DNA of 64,000 nucleotides, taken from Sulfurimonas sp. (lineage in GTDB: Bacteria; Campylobacterota; Campylobacteria; Campylobacterales; Sulfurimonadaceae). Each line of letters begins with the position of its first letter. The stretch's first letter is position 1. The notes beneath the pieces are model-generated. The model did not search any database and had not been told where the DNA came from. It saw only the letters and a program-made list of their open reading frames with translations. Below are positions 48,725-58,944 of the stretch, in pieces. Position numbers and translations under genes: made by a program. Location: NCBI RefSeq assembly GCF_029027405.1, contig NZ_CP093396.1, positions 806,001-870,000 of the forward strand, written 5' to 3'.

Positions 48725-48840
48725 GCCCCTATACTTTATTTCGGGGAAACCCGGAAAATAAGTTTTAGTGTGAAAAGTATATTTTAGTACTTTTCATACC
48801 AAAGTTTATTAAGTATCTAAGTATCTTTAAAAGGTAGAAA
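48725..48840 (+). promoter_or_regulatory. Paired RNA hairpins between hcp-4 and vgrG-9
   Basis: Fourth copy of the 116-nt spacer: GAAA-loop hairpin at 48739-48756 and 12-bp hairpin at 48768-48799. Confidence 0.7.
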
Positions 48841-51800
48841 ATGTCACAACTAGCATCTCCCATGAACAATAAAATCCACCAACGAATCTCAGCCCAACTA
48901 AAACTATCTGAATATAATCAAGCAGATACTATGATGCAAGGAAGAGACTCCTATAGCGTATATGAACTAGAAGGTAAAAGTTCAATCTTAACTGGATACG
49001 AATATAAACTTACCTTCATAAGTGATGAAGAGATAAATGTAGAGGATATAGTAGATACAGAAACAGAGCTACACTTAAGAGATGAAACAAGCCCACTAAA
49101 CTCTAAAAAGATATATGGAAAAATCATTGAAGCTAAAGAGAATGGAAGTGTAGCAAGAAAAAAGCTTTACCAAATAAAAATAGTATCCCCTCTACACTAT
49201 CTTTCACTTAACCAAAGATATGAAGTTTATCAAGAGATGAATATACCTGATATCATTTCATCTATCATTGCAAAATATTCAGTACTACTAAATATTCAAC
49301 TTGATGTAAAAATAGATACTCAAACTATACCAAAGCGTCATACTTGTACGCAGTATAAACAAAGTGACTTTGAATTTATTAAAATGTTGTGTGAAGAAGA
49401 AGGTTACATCCTTCTAATAGATGCATCTTCAAATAATCCATACACAGTTACCCTGTGTGAACTAAACGAACATGCTCCACTAAATACAGAAATCATAGAA
49501 TGTACATATAATAAAGTTAAAACATTTTCAACATCAGCACAAGCACAAGACTATTATGAAAATAAAAAGCCTTCCTTAGACTTCAGTATACAAGCAGGAC
49601 AAGTAATGCATAGTCATACTTTTGCTGATAATGAAGTAACATCCCAATTACGCTCAGATATAAAAAAAGAGACTCTCCGTGATAGACTTGATAAACTAGA
49701 TGAGTCTCTGTATAAAGACCTCTCTCGTTATGCAAAGATAGATGCAGAGCAAGGATTCTCACAAGGTATTAGAGTTCTAGGAAACTCAGAAGAGTTAAGT
49801 GTTAATGATGGAGTGGTTCTAAACCTAAAAGATATTAAAGGACATAAGAATACTCAAGTAATTGTTCTAAGTGTAAAGTATAAAGCAACATTTCCAAATG
49901 CCTTAGATGAGTATGCTCAAGTTGCAGATGATGAACAACAAGCACAGTACAGTGTAGAGTTCATAGCAATCCCAAGTGAAGTTATATATAGACCACAAGT
50001 AATTACTTCTAAACCACGAATCCACTCTATACAAACAGCAATAGTTTCAAATACAGATAAAGATACTCAAAAGTTTGCAAATGAAATAGATGTAAACGAA
50101 AGAGGAGAGATAAAAGTAATATTTCACTTTGATGAAAAGAGACCGACCTCTGCTTATGTACCACTCTCAAATATTTATAGTGGAGATGGCTACGGAGTAC
50201 AGTTCTTACCTAGAGTTAACTCTGAAGTAATAGTAAGCTTTATAAATGGAGATATAGATAGACCAATAATAACGGGAGCCTTGCACAATGGAGAGAACCG
50301 ACATCCATTTAACCTGCCAAAAGAAAAAACAAAGTCATTTATAAAAACCCAAACAACACCCCAATACGAAGATAAAGAGGGATATAATGAACTACTCTTT
50401 GAAGATAAACAAGGAGAAGAGTTACTAAGCCTAAGAGCACAGAATGATTATGAACTAAATGTACTAAACAATAGTAATACACATATAGCAAATAATAAAA
50501 AAACAATCATAGATAATGACCTAGAACTCTCTGTACAAAACGATTCAACCCAAACAATAGGAAATGATAAGAAAGTAAATATACTAGGTAATGAGATAAA
50601 GACAATAGAAAAAGAGCAAATACTAACAATCAAAGAAGACCAAGAGATACATATACTTAAAGACTCAAACTCTATTGTTAATAATAACTCATTTAATGTT
50701 GTTCAAAAAGACTTAACACAAAGAGTAAAAGGTTTCTCTACCTCTTTTGTAGAAAAAGATACTCAACAAAAACACCTAGGTAGTAAATACCAACAAGTAG
50801 GAGAGAACTTAGCTATAGAAGTAAAAAAAGCATACTCCCTAAAAGCAAAGACCATAAAACAAGCAGCAAAAACTATAGAGCTAGACTCAGCAAAGGGAAT
50901 AAGCTTGAAAGTTGGAGGAAATGTTCTAACAGTAGATAGCTCAGGTATACACTTTAAAACATCAAACTATGATGATAACTCAGCAAACGCAGGAGTCACT
51001 TCAAAAACAGTTAGTATACAAGACTTGAAAAAACCACTCTATGAAAAGATAAGAGTAATAGGAATGCAAACATCAATCTCTAAACAAGATAAGATTACAC
51101 AAGAACTTATATATACAGCAAAAGTAGAAAAATATGAAGATGGAACATGGAGTGAGACCACAGAACTAAACCCAACACAAACAGCTCAACTAAAATGGTA
51201 CTTCATAAAAAACAATGATAAGCAAGATAGAGATATATTAACAAACACACCAACAGATGATGAGATAGAGATAGATGCTCTCATAATGAAAGTAAAACTA
51301 CAAGATGATAATATACAACACTACGGACATGCACACTGCTTTGTAAATAGCCCAGAAGATGAAACAGAGGGTTATGGACTAAGTGAACTAAAATGCCAAG
51401 TAAATGTAGTAGAAGTCTTAGGTAAGAATATAGTTGAACCTCACTCTACTCAAGTAAACTATAGTGTTGAACTAAACATAGATAACCCAACAAAAGATGA
51501 GATAAAAGATTTAAAAGTAGAGATACAAGAAAAAGACTCTTCAGGTAAAGTAACAACTATAGAAGAAAAAGTAAAAGATGACCTAAGCGTAGAACATAAA
51601 CTTAAAGCAAAAAAAGAAGATGAACCTAAACTAGTAGAGATAAATATAAAAGTATACCCAAGAGAGTATCCAAAAAACACAGCAGAGACTATCTCTTATG
51701 TAAGACCTACACTTGAAGGTGAAATAACAAATGTTTCAATAGATAAACCAACACAAGCCTTCGCTAAAGTAGTAAAACCTGATGAAGAGATAATAATAAA

Positions 51801-53067
51801 AGCAAATGCAAATATTGGAGAAGGAATAGAAATACAACTAGATATAGTCACTTTGCTAAAAAACATCAATGAACCTAAAGTATGTAGCTTCGAAGAGTTT
51901 GTTAAAAACAAAGAGATTCAAAAAACATTAACTATGCAAGAAATAGCAACAATGCTAAGTATAGATATAAATGATATACAAGATATACAAGCAGTAGTCA
52001 AACATAAAGATAAAGAGTATAAAAGTAATAAAACAAGTATACAAAGAACCCTAAAATCAAAACTCTACAAAGAAGATAAAGTTTTAAATGATATAGTAGA
52101 AGATATACAAAAGATAGTATTTAAAAAAGGTTCTAAAGGTAATGAAGTAAAACTCATACAAGAAGCTCTTCAAAAGATGAAAATAGATATAGGTAGTGAT
52201 GGCATAGATGCTAAGTTAGGAAATGATGGAGAACAAGCAGTAATGACTTTCCAAGAGAACTATAAAGCAACAAACAACACTCATCAATACAATCAAAGTA
52301 AAGCTGACGGAGTAGTAGGAAAGAACACACTACTTGCTTTAGATGAGGCTTTGGTTGAGGGGTGGGGGTATGTTAAGCCTAATTGTAAAATAACAGTAGA
52401 ACAATTAAAACAAATATTTATAAAAGCAACAAATAGTAAACTTGCTGAAACAGCAAAAACTTTTAATCAATACTGCCAAGTTTTTGAAATAAATACACCA
52501 CTTAGAGTTGCTCATTTTTTTGCACAATGTCGAGAAGAAGTGGGTAATAATATAGATATAGTAGAAAACTTAAATTATAAAGCATCCGTATTGAAATCTG
52601 GCTATCCATTTTTATATTTTAAGAATCATCCTGATGAAGCAGAACAATATGGTCGTACAGATAGTCATTCTGCAAATCAAGAAGCTATTGCAAATAGAAG
52701 CTATTCTAAACGAAATGGAAATGGTGATATAGCAAGTGGTGATGGATGGAAGTTTAGAGGTAAAGGATTTATTCAATTAACTGGTAAATCTAATTATAAA
52801 GGATCAAATAAAATTTTAAAAGAAAAAGTTCCTGAATTAGGAATTGATTTATTGAATAATACAACTATTATGGAAACAATAGAAGGTTCTTTATTATCAG
52901 CTATGGCATATTGGACTGATAAAAAAATTAATAAGATAGCTGATATTGCTTATACATATGAAGATGTTAATAAAGTCACAAATATTGTGAATATGTATAC
53001 TAAAAGTAAAACTAAACGACAAGAACATTTTAAAAAAACAATTGAAATATTTAAAGAAGGAAGTTAA
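48841..53067 (+). CDS. vgrG: VgrG-9, specialised VgrG with PG-binding and GH19 chitinase-like domain
   Basis: 1408 residues. Same build as VgrG-5 up to EGWGYV (~1177), then a different GH19-type domain of ~230 residues. Candidate catalytic Glu1232/Glu1233 is in AQCREEVGNN. The GH19 signature stretches NRSYSKRNGNGD and GDGWKFRGKGFIQLTGKSNY are present, with a C-terminal AMAYWTDKKINKIAD. It is closer to the classical GH19 chitinase/endolysin pattern than the VgrG-5 domain, with little similarity between the two outside the GDG...GRG/GKG...TGK-NY motif. Presumed target is the peptidoglycan glycan chain. Private changes: Cys for Arg in ELKCQVNVV and Phe for Tyr in FEEFVKN. Confidence 0.93.
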   Translation: MSQLASPMNNKIHQRISAQLKLSEYNQADTMMQGRDSYSVYELEGKSSILTGYEYKLTFISDEEINVEDIVDTETELHLRDETSPLNSKKIYGKIIEAKENGSVARKKLYQIKIVSPLHYLSLNQRYEVYQEMNIPDIISSIIAKYSVLLNIQLDVKIDTQTIPKRHTCTQYKQSDFEFIKMLCEEEGYILLIDASSNNPYTVTLCELNEHAPLNTEIIECTYNKVKTFSTSAQAQDYYENKKPSLDFSIQAGQVMHSHTFADNEVTSQLRSDIKKETLRDRLDKLDESLYKDLSRYAKIDAEQGFSQGIRVLGNSEELSVNDGVVLNLKDIKGHKNTQVIVLSVKYKATFPNALDEYAQVADDEQQAQYSVEFIAIPSEVIYRPQVITSKPRIHSIQTAIVSNTDKDTQKFANEIDVNERGEIKVIFHFDEKRPTSAYVPLSNIYSGDGYGVQFLPRVNSEVIVSFINGDIDRPIITGALHNGENRHPFNLPKEKTKSFIKTQTTPQYEDKEGYNELLFEDKQGEELLSLRAQNDYELNVLNNSNTHIANNKKTIIDNDLELSVQNDSTQTIGNDKKVNILGNEIKTIEKEQILTIKEDQEIHILKDSNSIVNNNSFNVVQKDLTQRVKGFSTSFVEKDTQQKHLGSKYQQVGENLAIEVKKAYSLKAKTIKQAAKTIELDSAKGISLKVGGNVLTVDSSGIHFKTSNYDDNSANAGVTSKTVSIQDLKKPLYEKIRVIGMQTSISKQDKITQELIYTAKVEKYEDGTWSETTELNPTQTAQLKWYFIKNNDKQDRDILTNTPTDDEIEIDALIMKVKLQDDNIQHYGHAHCFVNSPEDETEGYGLSELKCQVNVVEVLGKNIVEPHSTQVNYSVELNIDNPTKDEIKDLKVEIQEKDSSGKVTTIEEKVKDDLSVEHKLKAKKEDEPKLVEINIKVYPREYPKNTAETISYVRPTLEGEITNVSIDKPTQAFAKVVKPDEEIIIKANANIGEGIEIQLDIVTLLKNINEPKVCSFEEFVKNKEIQKTLTMQEIATMLSIDINDIQDIQAVVKHKDKEYKSNKTSIQRTLKSKLYKEDKVLNDIVEDIQKIVFKKGSKGNEVKLIQEALQKMKIDIGSDGIDAKLGNDGEQAVMTFQENYKATNNTHQYNQSKADGVVGKNTLLALDEALVEGWGYVKPNCKITVEQLKQIFIKATNSKLAETAKTFNQYCQVFEINTPLRVAHFFAQCREEVGNNIDIVENLNYKASVLKSGYPFLYFKNHPDEAEQYGRTDSHSANQEAIANRSYSKRNGNGDIASGDGWKFRGKGFIQLTGKSNYKGSNKILKEKVPELGIDLLNNTTIMETIEGSLLSAMAYWTDKKINKIADIAYTYEDVNKVTNIVNMYTKSKTKRQEHFKKTIEIFKEGS

Positions 53068-53068
53068 G

Positions 53069-54076
53069 ATGATTAAATATTTACTATTTATAGTGGTAGT
53101 TATTAATTCACTTTATGCAAGTAAAATAATTAATTATAGTGAAATACAAAATATAAAGAAAAATAGTTTTATTCTTGAGCAAGTTGAGGGTGATTTAACA
53201 AATGATGGGTTAAAAGATTTAGTTATAATTATTGCAAATAATAAAGAAAAAACATCTGATGAGTTAGAAGAGAAAAGATATTTATATATCTTAAAAAATC
53301 TTGGGAACGCAAAGTATAAAATTTTAGTTGAAAACAGTGATGCAATTCCTATTAAAAATATACCACAAGATGGACTTGATAACCATCATGAATTATTTAT
53401 AAAAGATGGTTTGTTAATAATAGGAATTATTTATAATAGAGCTGAAGCAATAAGTTATTTTTATTTTTCTATAGATAAAAATAGTTTAGTAAACTATAAA
53501 TATAAAGAATATAAATGTTTACATGAAATTGAAGAAAAGTTTAAAGTAGATGAAAATAATGTTTTTGAAGTTTCTTTAACACAGTTCTCTTCTGAAAAAG
53601 TTTATATGATGAACTATAAGATTCCTTCTATTGAAGGGCTTATACGAGAAGATAAAATATTTCAAAAGGATTATAAAAAACTTTTAGAGATATATAAGTC
53701 AAAAGATGGGGGAAAACTACAAGAATATATAATAAAAAACATTACAAAACATTTTAAACAAGAACAAATTTGTGATACAAATGAATATATGGATAACTAT
53801 TTATTTTTAAATAATAAAAAAAATACAGCAAAGACAAATGATATAGCTTTTTTTCTTGAACGAACAAAGAATTATGATGAAGCAATCTACCTCCTAGAAA
53901 AAATCTTAAAAAAATACCCAAACAGAACAGTAGCCTATATAAATCTAGGAGATGCTTATTGGGGTTTAAAAAACAAAGAAAAAGCTAAACAAGCCTACAG
54001 TACATATATAAAACAGATGAAAGAAAAAGGTAAAGAGAAGAAAATTCCAAAAGTTGTTTTAGAGAGAATAAAGTAA
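53069..54076 (+). CDS. Secreted TPR protein, candidate immunity to the VgrG-9 GH19 toxin
   Basis: 335 residues from the chosen ATG at 53069. AGAAGGAAG (ending 53063) is correctly spaced, and this start gives a clean signal peptide MIKYLLFIVVVINSLYA. A longer frame from 53042 would overlap vgrG-9 and add nine Lys-rich residues. The unique N-terminal ~250 residues include an FG-GAP-like opening (GDLTNDGLKDLVII). The C-terminal TPR tail from ~270 is shared with the 314-aa protein after VgrG-5, with DNA similarity starting at 53879 (31385 in the other copy). The toxin partner is inferred from position. Confidence 0.82.
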   Translation: MIKYLLFIVVVINSLYASKIINYSEIQNIKKNSFILEQVEGDLTNDGLKDLVIIIANNKEKTSDELEEKRYLYILKNLGNAKYKILVENSDAIPIKNIPQDGLDNHHELFIKDGLLIIGIIYNRAEAISYFYFSIDKNSLVNYKYKEYKCLHEIEEKFKVDENNVFEVSLTQFSSEKVYMMNYKIPSIEGLIREDKIFQKDYKKLLEIYKSKDGGKLQEYIIKNITKHFKQEQICDTNEYMDNYLFLNNKKNTAKTNDIAFFLERTKNYDEAIYLLEKILKKYPNRTVAYINLGDAYWGLKNKEKAKQAYSTYIKQMKEKGKEKKIPKVVLERIK

Positions 54077-54084
54077 GCTAAAAT

Positions 54085-57000
54085 ATGTCTAAACTAATTT
54101 ACTTAAATAACACTCTAAAGCAAAAAACCAAACTCCATAAAACCATAACAGCCCAACTAAAACTATCTGAATATAATCAAGCAGATACTATGATGCAAGG
54201 AAGAGACTCCTATAGCGTATATGAACTAGAAGGTAAAAGTTCAATCTTAACTGGATACGAATATAAACTTACCTTCATAAGTGATGAAGAGATAAATGTA
54301 GAGGATATAGTAGATACAGAAACAGAGCTACACTTAAGAGATGAAACAAGCCCACTAAATTCTAAAAAGATATATGGAAAAATCATTGAAGCTAAAGAGA
54401 ATGGAAGTGTAGCAAGAAAAAAGCTTTACCAAATAAAAATAGTATCCCCTCTACACTATCTTTCACTTAACCAAAGATATGAAGTCTATCAAGAGATGAA
54501 TGTACCTGATATCATTTCATCTATCATTGCAAAATATTCAGTACTACTAAATATTCAACTTGATGTAAAAATAGATACTCAAACTATACCAAAGCGTCAT
54601 ACTTGTACACAGTATAAACAAAGTGATTTTGAATTTATTAAAATGTTGTGTGAAGAAGAAGGTTACATCCTTCTAATAGATGCATCTTCAAATAATCCAT
54701 ACACAGTTACCCTATGTGAACTAAACGAACATGCTCCACTAAATACAGAAATCATAGAATGTACATATAATAAAGTTAAAACATTTTCAACATCAGCACA
54801 AGCACAAGACTATTATGAAAATAAAAAGCCTTCCTTAGACTTCAGTATACAAGCAGGACAAGTAATGCATAGTCATACTTTTGCTGATAATGAAGTAACA
54901 TCCCAATTACGCTCAGATATAAAAAAAGAGACTCTCCGTGATAGACTTGATAAACTAGATGAGTCTCTGTATAAAGACCTCTCTCGTTATGCAAAGATAG
55001 ATGCAGAGCAAGGATTCTCACAAGGTATTAGAGTTCTAGGAAACTCAGAAGAGTTAAGTGTTAATGATGGAGTGGTTCTAAACCTAAAAGATATTAAAGG
55101 ACATAAGAATACTCAAGTAATTGTTCTAAGTGTAAAGTATAAAGCAACATTTCCAAATGCCTTAGATGAGTATGCTCAAGTTGCAGATGATGAACAACAA
55201 GCACAGTACAGTGTAGAGTTCATAGCAATCCCAAGTGAAGTTATATATAGACCACAAGTAATTACTTCTAAACCACGAATCCACTCTATACAAACAGCAA
55301 TAGTTTCAAATACAGATAAAGATACTCAAAAGTTTGCAAATGAAATAGATGTAAACGAAAGAGGAGAGATAAAAGTAATATTTCACTTTGATGAAAAGAG
55401 ACCGACCTCTGCTTATGTACCACTCTCAAATATTTATAGTGGAGATGGCTACGGAGTACAGTTCTTACCTAGAGTTAACTCTGAAGTAATAGTAAGCTTT
55501 ATAAATGGAGATATAGATAGACCAATAATAACGGGAGCCTTGCACAATGGAGAGAACCGACATCCATTTAACCTGCCAAAAGAAAAAACAAAGTCATTTA
55601 TAAAAACCCAAACAACACCCCAATACGAAGATAAAGAGGGATATAATGAACTACTCTTTGAAGATAAACAAGGAGAAGAGTTACTAAGCCTAAGAGCACA
55701 GAATGATTATGAACTAAATGTACTAAACAATAGTAATACACATATAGCAAATAATAAAAAAACAATCATAGATAATGACCTAGAACTCTCTGTACAAAAC
55801 GATTCAACCCAAACAATAGGAAATGATAAGAAAGTAAATATACTAGGTAATGAGATAAAGACAATAGAAAAAGAGCAAATACTAACAATCAAAGAAGACC
55901 AAGAGATACATATACTTAAAGACTCAAACTCTATTGTTAATAATAACTCATTTAATGTTGTTCAAAAAGATTTAACACAAAGAGTAAAAGGTTTCTCTAC
56001 CTCTTTTGTAGAAAAAGATACTCAACAAAAACACCTAGGTAGTAAATACCAACAAGTAGGAGAGAACTTAGCTATAGAAGTAAAAAAAGCATACTCCCTA
56101 AAAGCAAAGACCATAAAACAAGCAGCAAAAACTATAGAGCTAGACTCAGCAAAGGGAATAAGCTTGAAAGTTGGAGGAAATGTTCTAACAGTAGATAGCT
56201 CAGGTATACACTTTAAAACATCAAACTATGATGATAACTCAGCAAACGCAGGAGTCACCTCAAAAACAGTTAGTATAGAAGACTTGAAAAAACCACTCTA
56301 TGAAAAGATAAGAGTAATAGGAATGCAAACATCAATCTCTAAACAAGATAAGATTACACAAGAACTTATATATACAGCAAAAGTAGAAAAATATGAAGAT
56401 GGAACATGGAGTGAGACCACAGAACTAAACCCAACACAAACAGCTCAACTAAAATGGTACTTCATAAAAAACAATGATAAGCAAGATAGAGATATATTAA
56501 CAAACACACCAACAGATGATGAGATAGAGATAGATGCTCTCATAATGAAAGTAAAACTACAAGATGATAATATACAACACTACGGACATGCACACTGCTT
56601 TGTAAATAGCCCAGAAGATGAAACAGAGGGTTATGGACTAAGTGAACTAAAACGCCAAGTAAATGTAGTAGAAGTCTTAGGTAAGAATATAGTTGAACCT
56701 CACTCTACTAAAATAAACTATAGTGTTGAACTAAACATAGATAACCCAACAAAAGATGAGATAAAAGATTTAAAAGTAGAGATACAAGAAAAAGACTCTT
56801 CAGGTAAAGTAACAACTATAGAAGAAAAAGTAAAAGATGACCTAAGCGTAGAACATAAACTTAAAGTAAAAAAAGAAGATGAACCTAAACTAGTAGAGAT
56901 AAATATAAAAGTATACCCAAGAGAGTATCCAAAAAACACAGCAGAGACCATCTCTTATGTAAGACCTACACTTGAAGGTGAAATAACAAATGTTTCAATA

Positions 57001-58422
57001 GATAAACCAACACAAGCCTTCGCTAAAGTAGTAAAACCTGATGAAGAGATAATAATAAAAGCAAATGCAAATATTGGAGAAGGAATAGAAATACAACTAG
57101 ATATAGTTACTTTGCTAAAAAACATCAATGAACCTAAAGTATGTAGCTTCGAAGAGTATGTTAAAAACAAAGAGATTCAAAAAACATTAACTATGCAAGA
57201 AATAGCAACAATGCTAAGTATAGATATAAATGATATACAAGATATACAAGCAGTAGTGAAACATAAAGATAAAGAGTATAAAAGTAATACTGTAAAAATC
57301 GTACAATATGAAATTAAAGCTTTATATTTTTCTGTACAAGGCTCAAAACTTCAAGGGACAAATGTACCTTTAGGTGCTAAAGTAGATGTTATAGCACATG
57401 GAACAAGTAATACTACAGCTACAATAGAAGTGCTTGTTAATAAAAAACCATTCAAAGTTTTAAAAGATGGACAAGAAGTTACGAGCTTTGATGTTGTATT
57501 TGATGAGAGAGGGTACTCTTCTACAGAAGTAGAGTTACGAGTAAAAAGTGATGAAGAGTTTAAAACACTCATAAATAGATTTTCTCCACAAATAGGAAGA
57601 AATATAATAACAGAACCACTAGCACTTAAAGCAAAGATTTCAAAAAATAACTACTATAAATCATTAGAAACTGATGATACAAATACTATAGGTCTTAACC
57701 ATTATCAAACATATATAAAAGAGGCTACAATAATAGACCCTAAAAATGGTAAAGTTCATGCAAAATTGAAAGTGAAACAAGATGGTGAGAATGTAATATT
57801 TATGGATAGCATGACAGGAGAACTTATTGCTACTGCACCATTAGATAATATTGTAAGTTCAATGGGTAATATTAATAACGGTCTTGGTGGACTGACAAAG
57901 GGTATGGAATATGTTGATGGAACATTTGCCACAACAAATACTAAAGGGGTAAATCTTAAACATTATAGTAATAGTTGGGGTGGTAATCAGTATGTGAAGA
58001 CTTATGGGATGTCGGCTGTAAGTCAAAGAATTAGTAGAGGGACACTTTTGATAAGTTTAGGTGTAGGATACTATCAAATTAACTCAGCTTATGAGCATGA
58101 CACAGTAGAAATAAAAAAACATTACAACCAAAACCCTAGTAAAATAGAAAAAATCGGACAATATACAGAGCAACAAATAGGAAGTACTGTTTTAGGGTTT
58201 GCTGGGGGAGCTGTAACATCTAAAGTAGTTTTCTTAGCAATAGTGGCTCTTCCATTTGAATTACCAATTTTAGCTGTATTAGGTGCTGCCCTTATAGTCG
58301 GTGGGATAGCAGGTTGGGCACTTTCAGAAGCTGGAGATGCGGGAGTGGAGTTAATTCAAGAGACTAAAGGTAGTACGATAATAAATGATTACCCACTACA
58401 TAAACATTTAGAAGGACATTAA
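54085..58422 (+). CDS. vgrG: VgrG-10, hybrid specialised VgrG with membrane-active domain (allele 2)
   Basis: 1445 residues. Its leader (MSKLIYLNNTLKQKTKLHKT) is the VgrG-6 type, as expected after a TPR immunity gene. Its mid-core has markers of neighbouring VgrG-9 (GACCGACCTC near 55400, SVNDG, SEVIYRPQ with DTQKF). Its toxin is that of VgrG-7 (QRISRGTLLISLGVGYYQI). Compared with the module upstream it looks like the product of joining a VgrG-6-type 5' end to a VgrG-7-type 3' end, thereby losing the allele-1 toxin/immunity pair. Hydrophobic segments and the HKHLEGH tail are as in VgrG-7. Confidence 0.9.
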   Translation: MSKLIYLNNTLKQKTKLHKTITAQLKLSEYNQADTMMQGRDSYSVYELEGKSSILTGYEYKLTFISDEEINVEDIVDTETELHLRDETSPLNSKKIYGKIIEAKENGSVARKKLYQIKIVSPLHYLSLNQRYEVYQEMNVPDIISSIIAKYSVLLNIQLDVKIDTQTIPKRHTCTQYKQSDFEFIKMLCEEEGYILLIDASSNNPYTVTLCELNEHAPLNTEIIECTYNKVKTFSTSAQAQDYYENKKPSLDFSIQAGQVMHSHTFADNEVTSQLRSDIKKETLRDRLDKLDESLYKDLSRYAKIDAEQGFSQGIRVLGNSEELSVNDGVVLNLKDIKGHKNTQVIVLSVKYKATFPNALDEYAQVADDEQQAQYSVEFIAIPSEVIYRPQVITSKPRIHSIQTAIVSNTDKDTQKFANEIDVNERGEIKVIFHFDEKRPTSAYVPLSNIYSGDGYGVQFLPRVNSEVIVSFINGDIDRPIITGALHNGENRHPFNLPKEKTKSFIKTQTTPQYEDKEGYNELLFEDKQGEELLSLRAQNDYELNVLNNSNTHIANNKKTIIDNDLELSVQNDSTQTIGNDKKVNILGNEIKTIEKEQILTIKEDQEIHILKDSNSIVNNNSFNVVQKDLTQRVKGFSTSFVEKDTQQKHLGSKYQQVGENLAIEVKKAYSLKAKTIKQAAKTIELDSAKGISLKVGGNVLTVDSSGIHFKTSNYDDNSANAGVTSKTVSIEDLKKPLYEKIRVIGMQTSISKQDKITQELIYTAKVEKYEDGTWSETTELNPTQTAQLKWYFIKNNDKQDRDILTNTPTDDEIEIDALIMKVKLQDDNIQHYGHAHCFVNSPEDETEGYGLSELKRQVNVVEVLGKNIVEPHSTKINYSVELNIDNPTKDEIKDLKVEIQEKDSSGKVTTIEEKVKDDLSVEHKLKVKKEDEPKLVEINIKVYPREYPKNTAETISYVRPTLEGEITNVSIDKPTQAFAKVVKPDEEIIIKANANIGEGIEIQLDIVTLLKNINEPKVCSFEEYVKNKEIQKTLTMQEIATMLSIDINDIQDIQAVVKHKDKEYKSNTVKIVQYEIKALYFSVQGSKLQGTNVPLGAKVDVIAHGTSNTTATIEVLVNKKPFKVLKDGQEVTSFDVVFDERGYSSTEVELRVKSDEEFKTLINRFSPQIGRNIITEPLALKAKISKNNYYKSLETDDTNTIGLNHYQTYIKEATIIDPKNGKVHAKLKVKQDGENVIFMDSMTGELIATAPLDNIVSSMGNINNGLGGLTKGMEYVDGTFATTNTKGVNLKHYSNSWGGNQYVKTYGMSAVSQRISRGTLLISLGVGYYQINSAYEHDTVEIKKHYNQNPSKIEKIGQYTEQQIGSTVLGFAGGAVTSKVVFLAIVALPFELPILAVLGAALIVGGIAGWALSEAGDAGVELIQETKGSTIINDYPLHKHLEGH

Positions 58423-58937
58423 TGAAAAATATAGAATATTTTTATAATGTAATATATTACTTTTTTTATAGGGGCGTTATACAAACGTCTAAAGGTATGG
58501 ATTTAATATTATATCCTTTAAAAAAACTCATACTTTTAATTATAGATATTCCATTTTTTCGTCATCAATATACGAAAAGAGGCATTGCTGATCCTGCAGA
58601 AATGATAGAAAGTAGAACAAAGAAGTTTACAGAAAACCCAAAACTTAGTTTAGCAACAATAATTGGCGGAGGGATAAGTATGTCTGTAGTTATGACTCTA
58701 TATATAGGTTTTTATAATATTACAAGAAATCTACTTTTCCCAACATTTGAAGATTTCTTTGGTTATGTATTAACGGTTACTGGTAGCTTGGCTTTTATAA
58801 CAGATATGATTTTTGTTAAGGAAAAATATTTCAAAGAATTCAACAACAAAAAAGGATGGTGGCGTATTAAGTGGTCTATTATCACGGCACTAAGTCCGTT
58901 TGTTGTGATTTTATTTGCAATAGCAACTATTAGATGA
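58422..58937 (+). CDS. Inner-membrane protein, candidate immunity to VgrG-10 toxin (allele 2)
   Basis: 171 residues, identical in translation to the protein at 40784-41299. TAATG junction with vgrG-10, four membrane segments. Identity of both toxin hairpin and immunity protein with the VgrG-7 pair shows that the two genes moved as one unit. Confidence 0.8.
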   Translation: MKNIEYFYNVIYYFFYRGVIQTSKGMDLILYPLKKLILLIIDIPFFRHQYTKRGIADPAEMIESRTKKFTENPKLSLATIIGGGISMSVVMTLYIGFYNITRNLLFPTFEDFFGYVLTVTGSLAFITDMIFVKEKYFKEFNNKKGWWRIKWSIITALSPFVVILFAIATIR

Positions 58938-58944
58938 TAAAAAA

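Noticed and set aside
53042..53068. Longer start for the TPR immunity gene after VgrG-9
   Set aside because: The later ATG at 53069 has a well-spaced AGAAGGAAG and gives a normal signal peptide; the extension is Lys-rich and inside vgrG-9.
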